DNA of 23,514 nucleotides, taken from contig DCAT01000110.1 of NCBI GenBank assembly GCA_002312935.1, forward strand, positions 1-23,514, given 5' to 3'. The notes under the pieces are model-generated. The model was not told the origin of the DNA. It did no database searches and saw only the letters and a list, made by a program, of their open reading frames with translations. Position 1 is the stretch's first letter. Each line of letters begins with the position of its first letter. The stretch comes from Oceanospirillaceae bacterium UBA1126 (lineage in GTDB: Bacteria > Pseudomonadota > Gammaproteobacteria > Pseudomonadales > Balneatricaceae). The position numbers and the translations under genes are program-made. This document shows positions 8,481 through 17,044 of the stretch, one piece after another.

Positions 8481-9839
8481 TTGCAATCAGATCTAGATAC
8501 TATTTGTGCACAGACGACGCCTCCAGGGCGCGGTGGTGTGGGCATTATTCGCTTATCTGGGCCTAGGGCTTTAGCCTATGGTCAGGCACTAAGCCGCAGC
8601 CAAGGCATAGTTCGTCATGCCCATTATGGCGCATTTTTAGATACCCAAGGCGAACAAATTGATGCCGGCATAAGCATTTATTTTAAAGCCCCGGACTCCT
8701 TTACCGGTGAAGACGTGTTTGAATTTCAAGGCCATGGCGGGCAAGTAGTTATGGATTTACTACAGCGTGAGCTCACACAATTAGGCGCTCGTTTAGCCAG
8801 ACCTGGAGAGTTTTCTGAACGTGCCTTTCTAAATGATAAAATGGACCTTGCCCAAGCAGAATCGATTGCAGATTTAATAGATGCTAGCTCAGAACAAGCG
8901 GCAAGAAACGCGTTGCGATCATTAAAGGGGGTGTTCTCAACCCATATTAATACCCTAGTTGAAAGCCTTATCTATTTGCGTCTCTATGTGGAAGCAGCAA
9001 TAGACTTCCCAGAAGAAGAAATTGATTTTCTAGCTGACGGTAAAGTAGCTGCTCTTTTAGAGAACGCTCAGTCAGACCTAGATCACCTGCTGCAGCAGGC
9101 CCACCAGGGCAGCTTGCTGCAAGAGGGCATGCAAGTTGTCATCGCTGGCGCACCCAACGCTGGAAAATCTAGCTTACTTAACGCCCTAGCAGGACAAGAA
9201 CGCGCTATCGTTACAGACATTGCAGGAACAACGCGAGATATTTTAAAGGAATCTATCAATATTGATGGCCTGCCTTTACATATTTTAGATACTGCTGGTT
9301 TACGAGAGAGCCCAGACAAGGTGGAGAAAATTGGTATTGCGCGTGCGATTGACGCTATTGGCCAAGCTGACCAAATTTTGTTGTTGCAAGATGCCCAGGA
9401 TAACACCTCACCGCAGGTTCACTGGCAAGGGTTAATGGGCCAACAGCCTATGCCTAACCAACTTACCTTAGTTCGCAATAAGATAGACCTCTCAAACAGC
9501 CTGCCTAACCTAACACAAGTTGATGGTGTAGACTGTATCTACCTCAGTGCAAAGCATGGTCAAGGATTAGACCTATTGCGCCGCCAACTAAAACAAGCTG
9601 TTGGTTATCAAGCAACACTAGAGGGTGGCTTTAGTGCACGCAGGCGACACCTTGACGCACTTGAAAGATGTAAATTACTACTGCACGAAGGCGCTACGCA
9701 GCTGGCTTACAGCCAGGCTGGCGAACTATTAGCTGAAGACTTACGTTTAGCTCAAGAGTGTTTGAACGAAATTACTGGCAGTTTTACTAGTGATGACTTA
9801 CTAGGCCGTATTTTTGGATCATTTTGTATTGGAAAATAA
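8481..9839 (+). CDS. mnmE: tRNA uridine-5-carboxymethylaminomethyl synthesis GTPase MnmE
   Basis: MnmE works with MnmG to modify the wobble uridine (xm5U34) of several tRNAs. The 452 residues contain the N-terminal folate-binding domain (TPPGRGGVG at 13-21), the helical domain, and an inserted G domain: G1 GAPNAGKS at 223-230, TDIAGTTRD at 245-253, DTAG at 270-273 and NKID at 333-336. It ends in the catalytic CIGK motif. The start is TTG 8481: no ATG or GTG lies in frame nearby, AGGAG is 11 bases upstream, and the resulting N-terminus aligns with known MnmE starts. The usual neighbour mnmG is not next to it; a two-component regulator gene begins six bases after its stop. Confidence 0.96.
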   Translation: MQSDLDTICAQTTPPGRGGVGIIRLSGPRALAYGQALSRSQGIVRHAHYGAFLDTQGEQIDAGISIYFKAPDSFTGEDVFEFQGHGGQVVMDLLQRELTQLGARLARPGEFSERAFLNDKMDLAQAESIADLIDASSEQAARNALRSLKGVFSTHINTLVESLIYLRLYVEAAIDFPEEEIDFLADGKVAALLENAQSDLDHLLQQAHQGSLLQEGMQVVIAGAPNAGKSSLLNALAGQERAIVTDIAGTTRDILKESINIDGLPLHILDTAGLRESPDKVEKIGIARAIDAIGQADQILLLQDAQDNTSPQVHWQGLMGQQPMPNQLTLVRNKIDLSNSLPNLTQVDGVDCIYLSAKHGQGLDLLRRQLKQAVGYQATLEGGFSARRRHLDALERCKLLLHEGATQLAYSQAGELLAEDLRLAQECLNEITGSFTSDDLLGRIFGSFCIGK

Positions 9840-9845
9840 CTATTT

Positions 9846-10553
9846 ATGTCCAGCGCACACCACATTTTATGTATTGAAGATGAAATTGATATCCAAGAGA
9901 TCATCGCTTACAACCTTGGAAAGGCTGGCTATATGGTCACCCTTGCCGGTGATGGTGTTGAAGGCTTAAAGCTAGCGCAAACACACATCCCTGATTTAAT
10001 ATTGCTTGATATCATGCTGCCAAACCTCAATGGCATGCAGGTGTGTGAACGACTTAAAGCAGACGCTAAAACCCAAGCAATACCCATTATAATGCTTTCC
10101 GCACGAAGTGAAGAAGCTGATGTTATTGGTGGCCTTAGTCAGGGTGCAGATGACTATATGACCAAGCCTTTTAGTCAGGCTGAGCTATTGGCTCGAATTA
10201 AAGTGGCTTTACGTAGGCGACCCACCACACACATACTCACTATGGGGACTTTGTCACTAGACCTTGATACCTACAACTGCAGTCTAAATGGCCAAGCATT
10301 AAAACTGACCACCACCGAATTTAAACTCTTACACACCTTAATGGCACAACCTGGTCGTGCCTTTTCAAGGGAACAACTCATACTTTCTGCCTTGGGTGAA
10401 AAATCTGAAGTGGTCGATCGTAATGTTGATGTTCATATTCGTGGCGTCCGAAAGCAGTTAGGTAAGGCGGCATCCGCAATAGAAACCATACGGGGCGTGG
10501 GTTATCGTTGTGATCCTAACTATAGTGAAACCCTAGCAAGCGAAGTCCATTAG
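9846..10553 (+). CDS. phoB: PhoB-like OmpR-family response regulator
   Basis: This is a 235-residue transcription regulator with a receiver domain (about 5-118) and a winged-helix DNA-binding domain (about 135-230). The phosphorylation site is Asp55 in LILLDIMLP, with the acidic pair Glu11-Asp12, Ser85 and Lys107 completing the active site. The C-terminal VDRNVDVHIRGVRKQL and TIRGVGYR are typical of the PhoB/OmpR class. The name rests on similarity to PhoB and on the neighbouring kinase and phosphate transporter genes. It starts six bases after mnmE and is separated from phoR by a single base. No clear Pho box was seen upstream, so it may be co-transcribed with mnmE or use a promoter inside that gene. 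Confidence 0.88.
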   Translation: MSSAHHILCIEDEIDIQEIIAYNLGKAGYMVTLAGDGVEGLKLAQTHIPDLILLDIMLPNLNGMQVCERLKADAKTQAIPIIMLSARSEEADVIGGLSQGADDYMTKPFSQAELLARIKVALRRRPTTHILTMGTLSLDLDTYNCSLNGQALKLTTTEFKLLHTLMAQPGRAFSREQLILSALGEKSEVVDRNVDVHIRGVRKQLGKAASAIETIRGVGYRCDPNYSETLASEVH

Positions 10554-10554
10554 C

Positions 10555-12327
10555 ATGCGTCACTCACCAATATTCTTACGACTTTATGCAGGTTTTGCTG
10601 TCGTCATATTGTTTAGTATCTTGATTGTTGGCCTAATGGTTCAGCGTCAAATAGAGCAGGCCAGTTTGCGGGATATCAGTAATAACCTTTCGAGTCAGGC
10701 CTTTATATTACAACAGTCGTTTGCTAACACTGGTCAACAAACCCAAAGCCAAATACAACAAACATTGAAGCAAATTGGCCAGCGTATTGATACTCGAGTT
10801 ACGCTACTAACAAAAGACGGCGTGGTTATTGCAGATTCTGAATTCAATGCTTCAGAGATGGATAATCACCGCTATCGACCAGAAATTATTGCTGCTAATA
10901 CATCTGATATAGGGCAATCACGACGCTATAGTAAAACCTTACAAAAACCAATGTTGTATGTTGCCGTTTCAGCCATGGCAAGCAATGGCAATCTGGGTTA
11001 CATTCGTACAGCATTGCCTACACAACGTATTGATGAAGAGATCAATTATTTGCGCCGAGTTATTATCATTGCTGCTAGTCTTACGGCATTGATTGCATTG
11101 TTTATAGGGTATTGGTTGGCGATGAGTTTTGCTCGGCCCCTTAGGCAAATGACACTCATTGCTAAAAACTATGCTCATGGCCGCTATCAGTTGCGAATTC
11201 CTAGCCAAAGACGTGACGAAATAGGCGATTTGGCTCGCTCACTTAATCAGATGGCTGATATTTCAGCCCAGCGCTTTGATATCATAAAAACGGAACGGGA
11301 CCAGCTCTCTACTATCCTTAAAAGTATGAACGAAGGCGTTATTACTGTGACCAGTGAAGGCCTTATTACCCACGTTAACGCTGCTGCTTGTCGTATGTTG
11401 CGCACCAGTGGTGAACGTTGCTTAGGCCAAGCGCTAACAGACATAGATGGGTCGGACAACCTTGACCACGCGTTTAGACAATGCCAACAACAACAAACCA
11501 GCGTGGAGCGAACCATCCAGCTTGATGGCTATACATTTTCACGACACTACCGATTGCATGTTACTTTGTTAAAACAGTCCCACCGGGCTGACGCAATTTT
11601 GGTACTGCAAGACATCACTGCCGTTCAGCGTATTGACAAAATGCGCGCAGACTTCGTTGCAAACGCTTCCCACGAACTGAAAACGCCTATTACGGCCATT
11701 CGTGGTTTTGCAGAAACCTTAATAGAAGATGACACAATAGATCGCGCTATACAGCAGCGGTTTATGCGTAAAATTCATGGCCAATCTATCCGTTTATCTG
11801 CCTTAGTGTCAGATTTATTAGCCTTGTCTCGGCTAGAAAGCAACGATGAAGCCTACAACACCCAGGTAGATTTACAACAAGTGGTACAAAGGGTGTGTGC
11901 TAACTTACAGGCGGTAGCTCAGACACAACAAGTCACTTTGGAGCTACAAACAAAAGATGGCCCGATGATGTTGTTGGGTGATGACAATGCTCTAGGGCAA
12001 ATGGCAACCAACCTTATTGATAATGCCATTAAATACACCGCAGCAAAGGGAACCGTTACCGTGGCCCTTACCGTAACTGAAGGGGTAGCGGTACTGGCAG
12101 TGAAAGACAATGGCTTGGGTATTGATGAATCTGATCAAGAGCGTATTTTTGAGCGTTTTTACCGAGTTGATAAAGCCCGCTCACAATCTCTTGGTGGAAC
12201 TGGCCTTGGCCTTGCCATTGTTAAACATATAGTGCAAAGCCATAAAGGGCTCTTGCAACTAAACAGTAAGTTAAATCAGGGGTCTACTTTCACAATTAAG
12301 ATTCCCTTGTCCACTTATACTAGCTAA
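10555..12327 (+). CDS. phoR: PhoR-like sensor histidine kinase with periplasmic domain
   Basis: This is a 590-residue membrane kinase expected to phosphorylate the adjacent regulator in response to phosphate limitation. It has a first membrane helix (about 11-29), a periplasmic region (about 30-166), a second helix (about 168-190), HAMP (about 190-240), PAS (about 248-355) and a HisKA domain with ASHELKTP, where His373 is the phospho-acceptor. The ATPase domain has an N box ending at Asn490, DNGLGI at 518-523, FERFYR at 532-537 and GGTGLGLAIV at 547-556. The periplasmic domain of about 135 residues differs from E. coli PhoR, which lacks one, and is closer to the layout of Gram-positive PhoR. 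The signal it senses is therefore uncertain. Confidence 0.85.
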   Translation: MRHSPIFLRLYAGFAVVILFSILIVGLMVQRQIEQASLRDISNNLSSQAFILQQSFANTGQQTQSQIQQTLKQIGQRIDTRVTLLTKDGVVIADSEFNASEMDNHRYRPEIIAANTSDIGQSRRYSKTLQKPMLYVAVSAMASNGNLGYIRTALPTQRIDEEINYLRRVIIIAASLTALIALFIGYWLAMSFARPLRQMTLIAKNYAHGRYQLRIPSQRRDEIGDLARSLNQMADISAQRFDIIKTERDQLSTILKSMNEGVITVTSEGLITHVNAAACRMLRTSGERCLGQALTDIDGSDNLDHAFRQCQQQQTSVERTIQLDGYTFSRHYRLHVTLLKQSHRADAILVLQDITAVQRIDKMRADFVANASHELKTPITAIRGFAETLIEDDTIDRAIQQRFMRKIHGQSIRLSALVSDLLALSRLESNDEAYNTQVDLQQVVQRVCANLQAVAQTQQVTLELQTKDGPMMLLGDDNALGQMATNLIDNAIKYTAAKGTVTVALTVTEGVAVLAVKDNGLGIDESDQERIFERFYRVDKARSQSLGGTGLGLAIVKHIVQSHKGLLQLNSKLNQGSTFTIKIPLSTYTS

Positions 12328-12353
12328 TTAAAAATAAACTGATAATCTTTATA

Positions 12354-12379
12354 TTGCCTTAACAAAGGGTGCCTATAAT
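12354..12379 (+). promoter_or_regulatory. Possible promoter upstream of the DUF47-pit pair
   Basis: TATAAT at 12374-12379 lies 44 bases before the DUF47 gene. The best -35 candidate, TTGCCT at 12354-12359, is only 14 bases away, shorter than optimal. No convincing Pho box overlaps it. It is offered as a weak candidate. Confidence 0.35.
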
Positions 12380-12423
12380 GCGCGCTAACTAAGGCCCTAT
12401 TATTACCCATCGAGGCAGTTCAC

Positions 12424-13098
12424 ATGGCAAACCCCATACTTAGCTTATTTGGCCATTCACCTATTAAACCGTTACAAAATCATATGCACACGTCGCTGCA
12501 GTGTGTAGAGCTATTAGTTCCTTTTTTTCAAGCGGTTATCAAAGAGGACTGGGAAACTGTAGAAGCTACTTATAATTCAATTGCTAAATTGGAAGGAGAT
12601 GCTGATAACCAAAAACAAGACATCCGCTTGCACCTGCCAAAAAGCTTATTCATGCCCATTAACCGTTCTGATCTAATTCAATTATTAAGCAAGCAAGATA
12701 AAATTTGCAACACTGCAAAAGATATAGCAGGCATCATGTTAGGCCGTAAGCAAGTGGTGCCTAAAAAGATTTCTACAGATATGACTGCCTACGTAAAGTC
12801 TGCCGTGGCTGTAGCTGTGGAAGCCAAGGTAGTGATTGATGAGCTTGATGAACTCATTGGATCAGGGTTTGGTGGCCGTGAAATTGATCGTATCAACCGA
12901 TGCATTACCAAACTGGAAAAAGCAGAAGACAAGAATGATAAACGGCAAATTACCTTACGGGCAAAATTACATGAAATCGAAGCCGACTTACCTCCTGTAG
13001 ATGCCATGTTTATGTATAAAACGATCGAAACCATTGGTAATTTAGCCGATTGTGCGCAAAGTGCTGGCGAGCAAATTCAGGTCATCATAGCTCGTTAA
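12424..13098 (+). CDS. DUF47 family PhoU-like phosphate transport regulator
   Basis: This 224-residue cytoplasmic, mainly helical protein resembles the DUF47/TIGR00153 family, which is distantly related to PhoU and is commonly encoded beside Pit transporters. Family features are the start ANPILSLFGHSPIKPLQNHM, the LEGDADNQKQDIR segment at about 57-69 and LPKSLFMPINRSDLIQLLSKQDKI at about 75-98; acidic clusters typical of PhoU metal-binding helices are visible. It lies 65 bases upstream of pit and is probably co-transcribed with it. Its likely role, inferred from this pairing, is to control or assist phosphate import through Pit. The start ATG 12424 is preceded by GAGGCAG about ten bases away. 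Confidence 0.88.
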   Translation: MANPILSLFGHSPIKPLQNHMHTSLQCVELLVPFFQAVIKEDWETVEATYNSIAKLEGDADNQKQDIRLHLPKSLFMPINRSDLIQLLSKQDKICNTAKDIAGIMLGRKQVVPKKISTDMTAYVKSAVAVAVEAKVVIDELDELIGSGFGGREIDRINRCITKLEKAEDKNDKRQITLRAKLHEIEADLPPVDAMFMYKTIETIGNLADCAQSAGEQIQVIIAR

Positions 13099-13163
13099 GT
13101 ACGGGCATATATACGACAACAAAAATCGATAACTTACACCTTACATAGCTTCGAGAAAACATT

Positions 13164-14438
13164 ATGGAAGTTTTAAACGAATATGGTCAAATCTTACTCA
13201 TTCTAGCCATCATCTTTGGTGTGTTTATGGCTTGGGGTGTGGGCGCAAATGATGTCGCTAATGCCATGGGAACCTCAGTGGGTTCTGGTGCTATTACGTT
13301 AAAGCAGGCCATCATCATCGCCATGATCTTTGAGTTTGCTGGCGCTTACTTGGCAGGTGGCGAAGTTACAGCTACCATTCGAAAGGGAATTATTGACCCA
13401 CTAACCTTGCAAGGCACACCTGAGTATCTAGTTTACGGTATGCTCTCGGCACTACTTGCAGCCGGGACTTGGCTATTGATTGCCTCCATTCTTGGTTGGC
13501 CAGTATCAACCACTCATTCCATTGTTGGTGCCATTGTTGGCTTTGCTGCGGTTGCTATTTCTGTGGATGCCGTGAATTGGAGCAAAGTAGGTACCATTGC
13601 TGCCAGTTGGATCGTTTCACCCGTACTAGCGGGTACAATTTCCTATATGTTGTTTAGAAGTGTTCAGCGGCTTATCTTAGATACTGAAGCTCCATTTGAA
13701 AACGCTAAACGCTACGTGCCTGTGTACATGTTTATGGTGGGCTTTATGATCACCATGGTCACTTTAATCAAAGGTTTAAAGCACGTACTAAAAGACATTG
13801 GCTTTACCCTAAACTACTTTGAAATGTCCTTAGTGGCAGCCGCTGCAGGCATTTTAGTTTCCATAGTGGGTAGCATAATGTTAACCCGTGTTAAGCGTAT
13901 CGAGGCCATTGAGGCAGAAGATCGCTTTGCTAACGTGGAAAAGGTCTTTGCAGTACTAATGGTATTTACAGCCTGTGCTATGGCTTTTGCTCACGGTTCT
14001 AATGATGTGGCCAATGCCGTTGGTCCGATGGCAGCAGCCATCGCCACTATTAAATCTGGTGCCGTAACAGCCAAATCCAGTATGCCAGCTTGGATTTTAT
14101 TAGTGGGTGGAGTGGGTATTGTTATTGGCCTGGTGACTTACGGCTATAAGGTTATGGCCACCATTGGCACGAAGATCACAGAGCTAACCCCCAGCCGAGG
14201 CTTTGCCGCCACCTTAGGTGCCTCTGCAACTGTTGTACTTGCCTCGGGTATAGGCTTACCTATATCAACTACACACACTTTAGTAGGCGCAGTATTGGGG
14301 GTAGGTTTAGCCCGAGGGCTAGCTGCAATTAACTTGCGTATTGTTGCAACTATCTTTACCTCTTGGGTGATCACACTTCCAGCTGGTGCAATCTTGGCTA
14401 TTATATTTTTCTACATCTTTAAAGCGATTTTTTCTTAA
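13164..14438 (+). CDS. pit: Pit family inorganic phosphate transporter
   Basis: This is an integral membrane symporter that imports phosphate, usually as a metal-phosphate complex, using the proton or sodium gradient. The 424 residues are almost wholly hydrophobic helices. The family's internal duplication is plain: GANDVANA at 27-34 is echoed by GSNDVANA at 278-285, and GWPVSTTHS near 111-119 by GLPISTTHT near 364-372. A short charged loop (about 240-260) separates the halves. It follows the DUF47 gene by 65 bases and ends in a strong terminator. Beside phoBR it gives this organism a phosphate-linked block, although Pit is not phosphate-repressed in E. coli. The transported cation cannot be decided from sequence. 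Confidence 0.95.
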   Translation: MEVLNEYGQILLILAIIFGVFMAWGVGANDVANAMGTSVGSGAITLKQAIIIAMIFEFAGAYLAGGEVTATIRKGIIDPLTLQGTPEYLVYGMLSALLAAGTWLLIASILGWPVSTTHSIVGAIVGFAAVAISVDAVNWSKVGTIAASWIVSPVLAGTISYMLFRSVQRLILDTEAPFENAKRYVPVYMFMVGFMITMVTLIKGLKHVLKDIGFTLNYFEMSLVAAAAGILVSIVGSIMLTRVKRIEAIEAEDRFANVEKVFAVLMVFTACAMAFAHGSNDVANAVGPMAAAIATIKSGAVTAKSSMPAWILLVGGVGIVIGLVTYGYKVMATIGTKITELTPSRGFAATLGASATVVLASGIGLPISTTHTLVGAVLGVGLARGLAAINLRIVATIFTSWVITLPAGAILAIIFFYIFKAIFS

Positions 14439-14459
14439 ACCCAAGGTAGTCACCCTTGT

Positions 14460-14499
14460 AAAAAGGCCTAAGTTCACCCTTGAGTTTTAGGCCTTTTTT
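14460..14499 (+). terminator. Rho-independent terminator after pit
   Basis: A perfect 12-bp inverted repeat AAAAAGGCCTAA (14460-14471) / TTAGGCCTTTTT (14487-14498) with a 15-base loop ends in a T run. The A and T runs flanking the GGCC core make it potentially bidirectional. It closes the phosphate block 21 bases after the pit stop. Confidence 0.9.
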
Positions 14500-14923
14500 A
14501 TTGATAACTTCTGCATTTAATAGGCATACCGGCGTTCTTTAGCAGATGCATATAAACCACCAAAATCTAGCCCTATTAGCCTGTCGCTAAGGTGCCCCTG
14601 TTAAAGTAGTTTACTCGCCTACACCTGTTGATCTGGTGCACCTATTATTTACTTCTAGTACAACCGCTGACTTATCAGATTATATCGAATATAATAAAGC
14701 GAAGGGTATGCATTAGTAACCTTACTTTAAAACTGCTTTTGTTTTAATCCATGTAATTATAGAAAGAAAAGGTCATTCACGTCGCTGGCTCGATATTAGA
14801 GTTTTGCAGCAAACGTGGCGTGAGCCCTTCACCATTAAATATCAACCTTTCAATTAATCATCCAATAGAGATAGATGCTGTTCAATGGCTGGTAACATTG
14901 GGCGACAGTACGAGTAAAAAACT
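14500..14923. other. Gene-free interval upstream of the antiporter operon
   Basis: No convincing gene is present in these 424 bases. A possible promoter lies at 14667-14695. A 43-codon open stretch between stops, at about 14720-14852 on the plus strand, reads in part ERKGHSRRWLDIRVLQQTW. It has no credible start or ribosome binding site. It faintly resembles the end of a bacterial sugar transferase and might be a gene remnant, but this is too short to assign. Confidence 0.4.
14667..14695 (+). promoter_or_regulatory. Possible promoter of the antiporter operon
   Basis: CTGACT (14667-14672) lies 17 bases from a perfect TATAAT (14690-14695). This would give a 5' leader of roughly 220 bases before mnhE. 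The -35 element is only a partial match, so this is a moderate candidate. Confidence 0.4.
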
Positions 14924-15400
14924 ATGCGTCATAAAATAAGCCTTTCAATTATTCTAATAGTATTTTGGTTGCTTAACTCTGGCCACTATAATTATTTGAT
15001 TCTTGCCCTAGGTGCAGCTTCTATTGCCATCGTTGTGTTAATTGCTCATCGTATGGATGTTGTAGACCATGAGTCACAAACAATTCATCTGTCACTAGAG
15101 TACCCACGTTTTGGTTTATGGCTGATCAAAGAAATCGTGGTCGCCAATTTAACAGTGGTTAAGCACATATGGCTTGGTAACAAAACAATTACGCCCACAG
15201 TAAAAGTAATTAAGGCAAGCCAAACCACTGATGTGGGAAAGGTGATCTATGCAAATTCAATTACACTAACACCGGGCACTGTGACGCTAGGTTTAGTAAA
15301 TGATGAAATAATGGTGCATGCATTAATCCAAGAAAATATTGTGGCACTAGAGTCTGGAGATATGGATAGCCGGGTTAGTAGACTGGAGCAATCATGGTAA
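14924..15400 (+). CDS. mnhE: Mrp/Mnh cation/proton antiporter subunit E
   Basis: Subunit E is a small membrane protein needed for assembly and stability of the multisubunit Na+/H+ antiporter. The 158 residues have two N-terminal membrane helices (about 5-20 and 23-42), a further amphipathic stretch around 62-85, and a soluble C-terminal part with the family motif NSITLTPGT at 111-119. It is the first gene of the operon. Its start ATG 14924 has only a poor ribosome binding site. The end overlaps mnhF by seven bases, which suggests translational coupling. Confidence 0.92.
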   Translation: MRHKISLSIILIVFWLLNSGHYNYLILALGAASIAIVVLIAHRMDVVDHESQTIHLSLEYPRFGLWLIKEIVVANLTVVKHIWLGNKTITPTVKVIKASQTTDVGKVIYANSITLTPGTVTLGLVNDEIMVHALIQENIVALESGDMDSRVSRLEQSW

Positions 15401-15687
15401 TTGCAGCAACTTTGGCAATTCTTGTTGCCATGATACTGGCCGTCATTAGGGCTGTAGTCGGCCCTAGCCTTTACGACAGAATTCTAGCCGTCAATATGTT
15501 CGGCACTAAGACGGTACTGCTTATTTCTCTTTTGGGTTTTATGATGGGCCGCCCTGAGTTTTTAGATATTGCTATGGTATATGCGTTGATTAACTTTATC
15601 AGTGTTATCGGGGTGCTGCGCCTATCTGACGCTTTTAACGCTAAACATAATGGCCAAGTGGCTGATCTAGTAAAGAGAGATCCGTAA
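15394..15687 (+). CDS. mnhF: Mrp/Mnh cation/proton antiporter subunit F
   Basis: This 97-residue protein with three predicted membrane helices is a structural subunit of the antiporter. The family motif GPSLYDRILAVNMFGTK at 23-39 follows the first helix, and EFLDIAMVYALINF at 55-68 lies in the last. It starts within the end of mnhE and its TAA stop shares one base with the mnhG start codon. Confidence 0.93.
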   Translation: MVIAATLAILVAMILAVIRAVVGPSLYDRILAVNMFGTKTVLLISLLGFMMGRPEFLDIAMVYALINFISVIGVLRLSDAFNAKHNGQVADLVKRDP

Positions 15688-16046
15688 TGGAAGGTGTCCT
15701 TAGTTTACTGAGTGCTTTTTTCCTCCTAATAGGTAGTTTTTTGTGCCTTTCAGGCGGTGTAGGTATATTGCGATTTCCAGACTTCTATACCCGTATGCAT
15801 GCAGCGGGAGTAACAGATACTTTAGCTGCCACCATGATACTTATTGGCTTAATGTTACAAAATCCTGAAATGCTGGTGATTATAAAACTCATACTTATTC
15901 TTTTAATGACGCTGTTTATTAGCCCCGCAGCCAGTCATGCCCTAGGGCAAGCTGCAGCTTTAAACAATTTACCTCCACTGGTAAATGTGCAGATAAAGGA
16001 CTTGGAAAAAGGTTCAGCCTCAGGAGATAAAACATCGAAATCTTAG
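15687..16046 (+). CDS. mnhG: Mrp/Mnh cation/proton antiporter subunit G
   Basis: This 119-residue protein has three membrane helices and the hallmark GILRFPDFYTRMHAAGVTDT at 26-45. Subunit G packs with E and F in the small-subunit end of the complex. The ATG shares a base with the mnhF stop. The last codons of mnhG contain the ribosome binding site and probable ATC start of the next gene, giving an overlap of 13 bases. Confidence 0.93.
   Translation: MEGVLSLLSAFFLLIGSFLCLSGGVGILRFPDFYTRMHAAGVTDTLAATMILIGLMLQNPEMLVIIKLILILLMTLFISPAASHALGQAAALNNLPPLVNVQIKDLEKGSASGDKTSKS
16022..16036 (+). promoter_or_regulatory. Ribosome binding site and ATC initiation codon of mnhB
   Basis: AGGAG at 16022-16026 lies seven bases before ATC (16034-16036), inside the 3' end of mnhG. 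The in-frame stop TAA at 16028-16030 limits any longer N-terminus. This spacing decides the start of the next gene. Confidence 0.6.
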
Positions 16047-17044
16047 TCGATATTGTCTTACTCACACTTTTGGTTGGTATTGCCCTTGCGGTCAATCAAA
16101 TCAAAGATATGTTTGCCGTTGTTATGCTGGCAGGTATTTATGGGCTTGTGTCTGCCAGCTTCTTCGTTGCTATGGACGCTGTGGATGTTGCATTTACAGA
16201 GGCCTCTGTTGGTGCCGGCATTTCCACGCTCCTAATGCTAACAACTGTAGCCATGACTGGGCGAACAGAACATGAAGCAAGCCACAAGCCTCTTTTAGCG
16301 TTGATTGTAGTGGCTATTACCGGCGGTTTGCTAATTTATGGAACCTTCGACATGCCTTATTTTGGTTCTGCAGATGCTGCCGTTCACAACCATGTCGCTC
16401 CTCGTTATATTTATGATTCGATGAAGGAGATTGGTGTCCCCAATATGGTCACCTCTGTACTGGCAAGCTATAGAGGGTTTGATACCTTTGGCGAAGTTAC
16501 GGTGATATTTACGGCTGGAATTGGCGTTTTGGCATTGTTATCGGTTGTTCAGCGCCCTAAAAATGATGCCGCAATTGAAGCAATTAATGACTCAATGCAT
16601 GAGAAACATTTGATCTTGCGCGTTGCTATAAAAACGATGATTCCATTTATTCTACTTTATGCATTTTATGTGCAGTTCCACGGTGATTATGGACCTGGTG
16701 GGGGGTTTCAAGCTGGCGTTATATTCGCTGCAGCGATCATTATGTATGCAATGTTATTTGGCCTAAGTGCAGCACGGAGAGTCATCACACAGCCTGCTGT
16801 GCAATTATTATCCGCCCTTGGCGTGCTTGTTTATGGAAGCGTAGGCGTGGTGTCAATGTTAAACGGTGGCAGCTTCCTGGATTATAGTGTGTTGACTGCC
16901 GATCCCATTGCTGGTCAACATTTAGGCATTCTGCTAATTGAGCTGGGTGTGGGTTTAACAGTTGCGTCTGTCATGATCATCATATTTTTTAGTTTTTCTG
17001 CTCGCAGAGAATACCAACAAGCTAATAAAGGTGAGTCTTTATGA
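16034..17044 (+). CDS. mnhB: DUF4040-MnhB fusion antiporter subunit, probable ATC start
   Basis: This membrane protein joins an MrpA C-terminal-type domain (DUF4040, about residues 1-100) to a MnhB domain (about 195-330). The first part carries DAVDVAFTEASVGAG at about 48-62, a segment with conserved acidic residues. The second carries HGDYGPGGGFQAGVIFAA, the MnhB signature. No ATG, GTG or TTG lies early enough: the first canonical start, TTG 16070, would remove 12 residues (EILVDIVLLTL) of the first helix that homologues retain. An AGGAG seven bases before ATC 16034 makes that codon the best start, giving 336 residues. It overlaps mnhC through ATGA. A true ATG changed by sequencing error is the main alternative. 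Confidence 0.82.
   Translation: MEILVDIVLLTLLVGIALAVNQIKDMFAVVMLAGIYGLVSASFFVAMDAVDVAFTEASVGAGISTLLMLTTVAMTGRTEHEASHKPLLALIVVAITGGLLIYGTFDMPYFGSADAAVHNHVAPRYIYDSMKEIGVPNMVTSVLASYRGFDTFGEVTVIFTAGIGVLALLSVVQRPKNDAAIEAINDSMHEKHLILRVAIKTMIPFILLYAFYVQFHGDYGPGGGFQAGVIFAAAIIMYAMLFGLSAARRVITQPAVQLLSALGVLVYGSVGVVSMLNGGSFLDYSVLTADPIAGQHLGILLIELGVGLTVASVMIIIFFSFSARREYQQANKGESL

Noticed and set aside
12328..12423. Pho box ahead of the DUF47-pit pair
   Set aside because: No two CTGTCAT-like repeats with the expected spacing could be found here or before phoB.
16053..16235. 60-codon frame overlapping the start of the DUF4040-MnhB gene
   Set aside because: It is out of frame with the conserved membrane protein and has no recognisable product.
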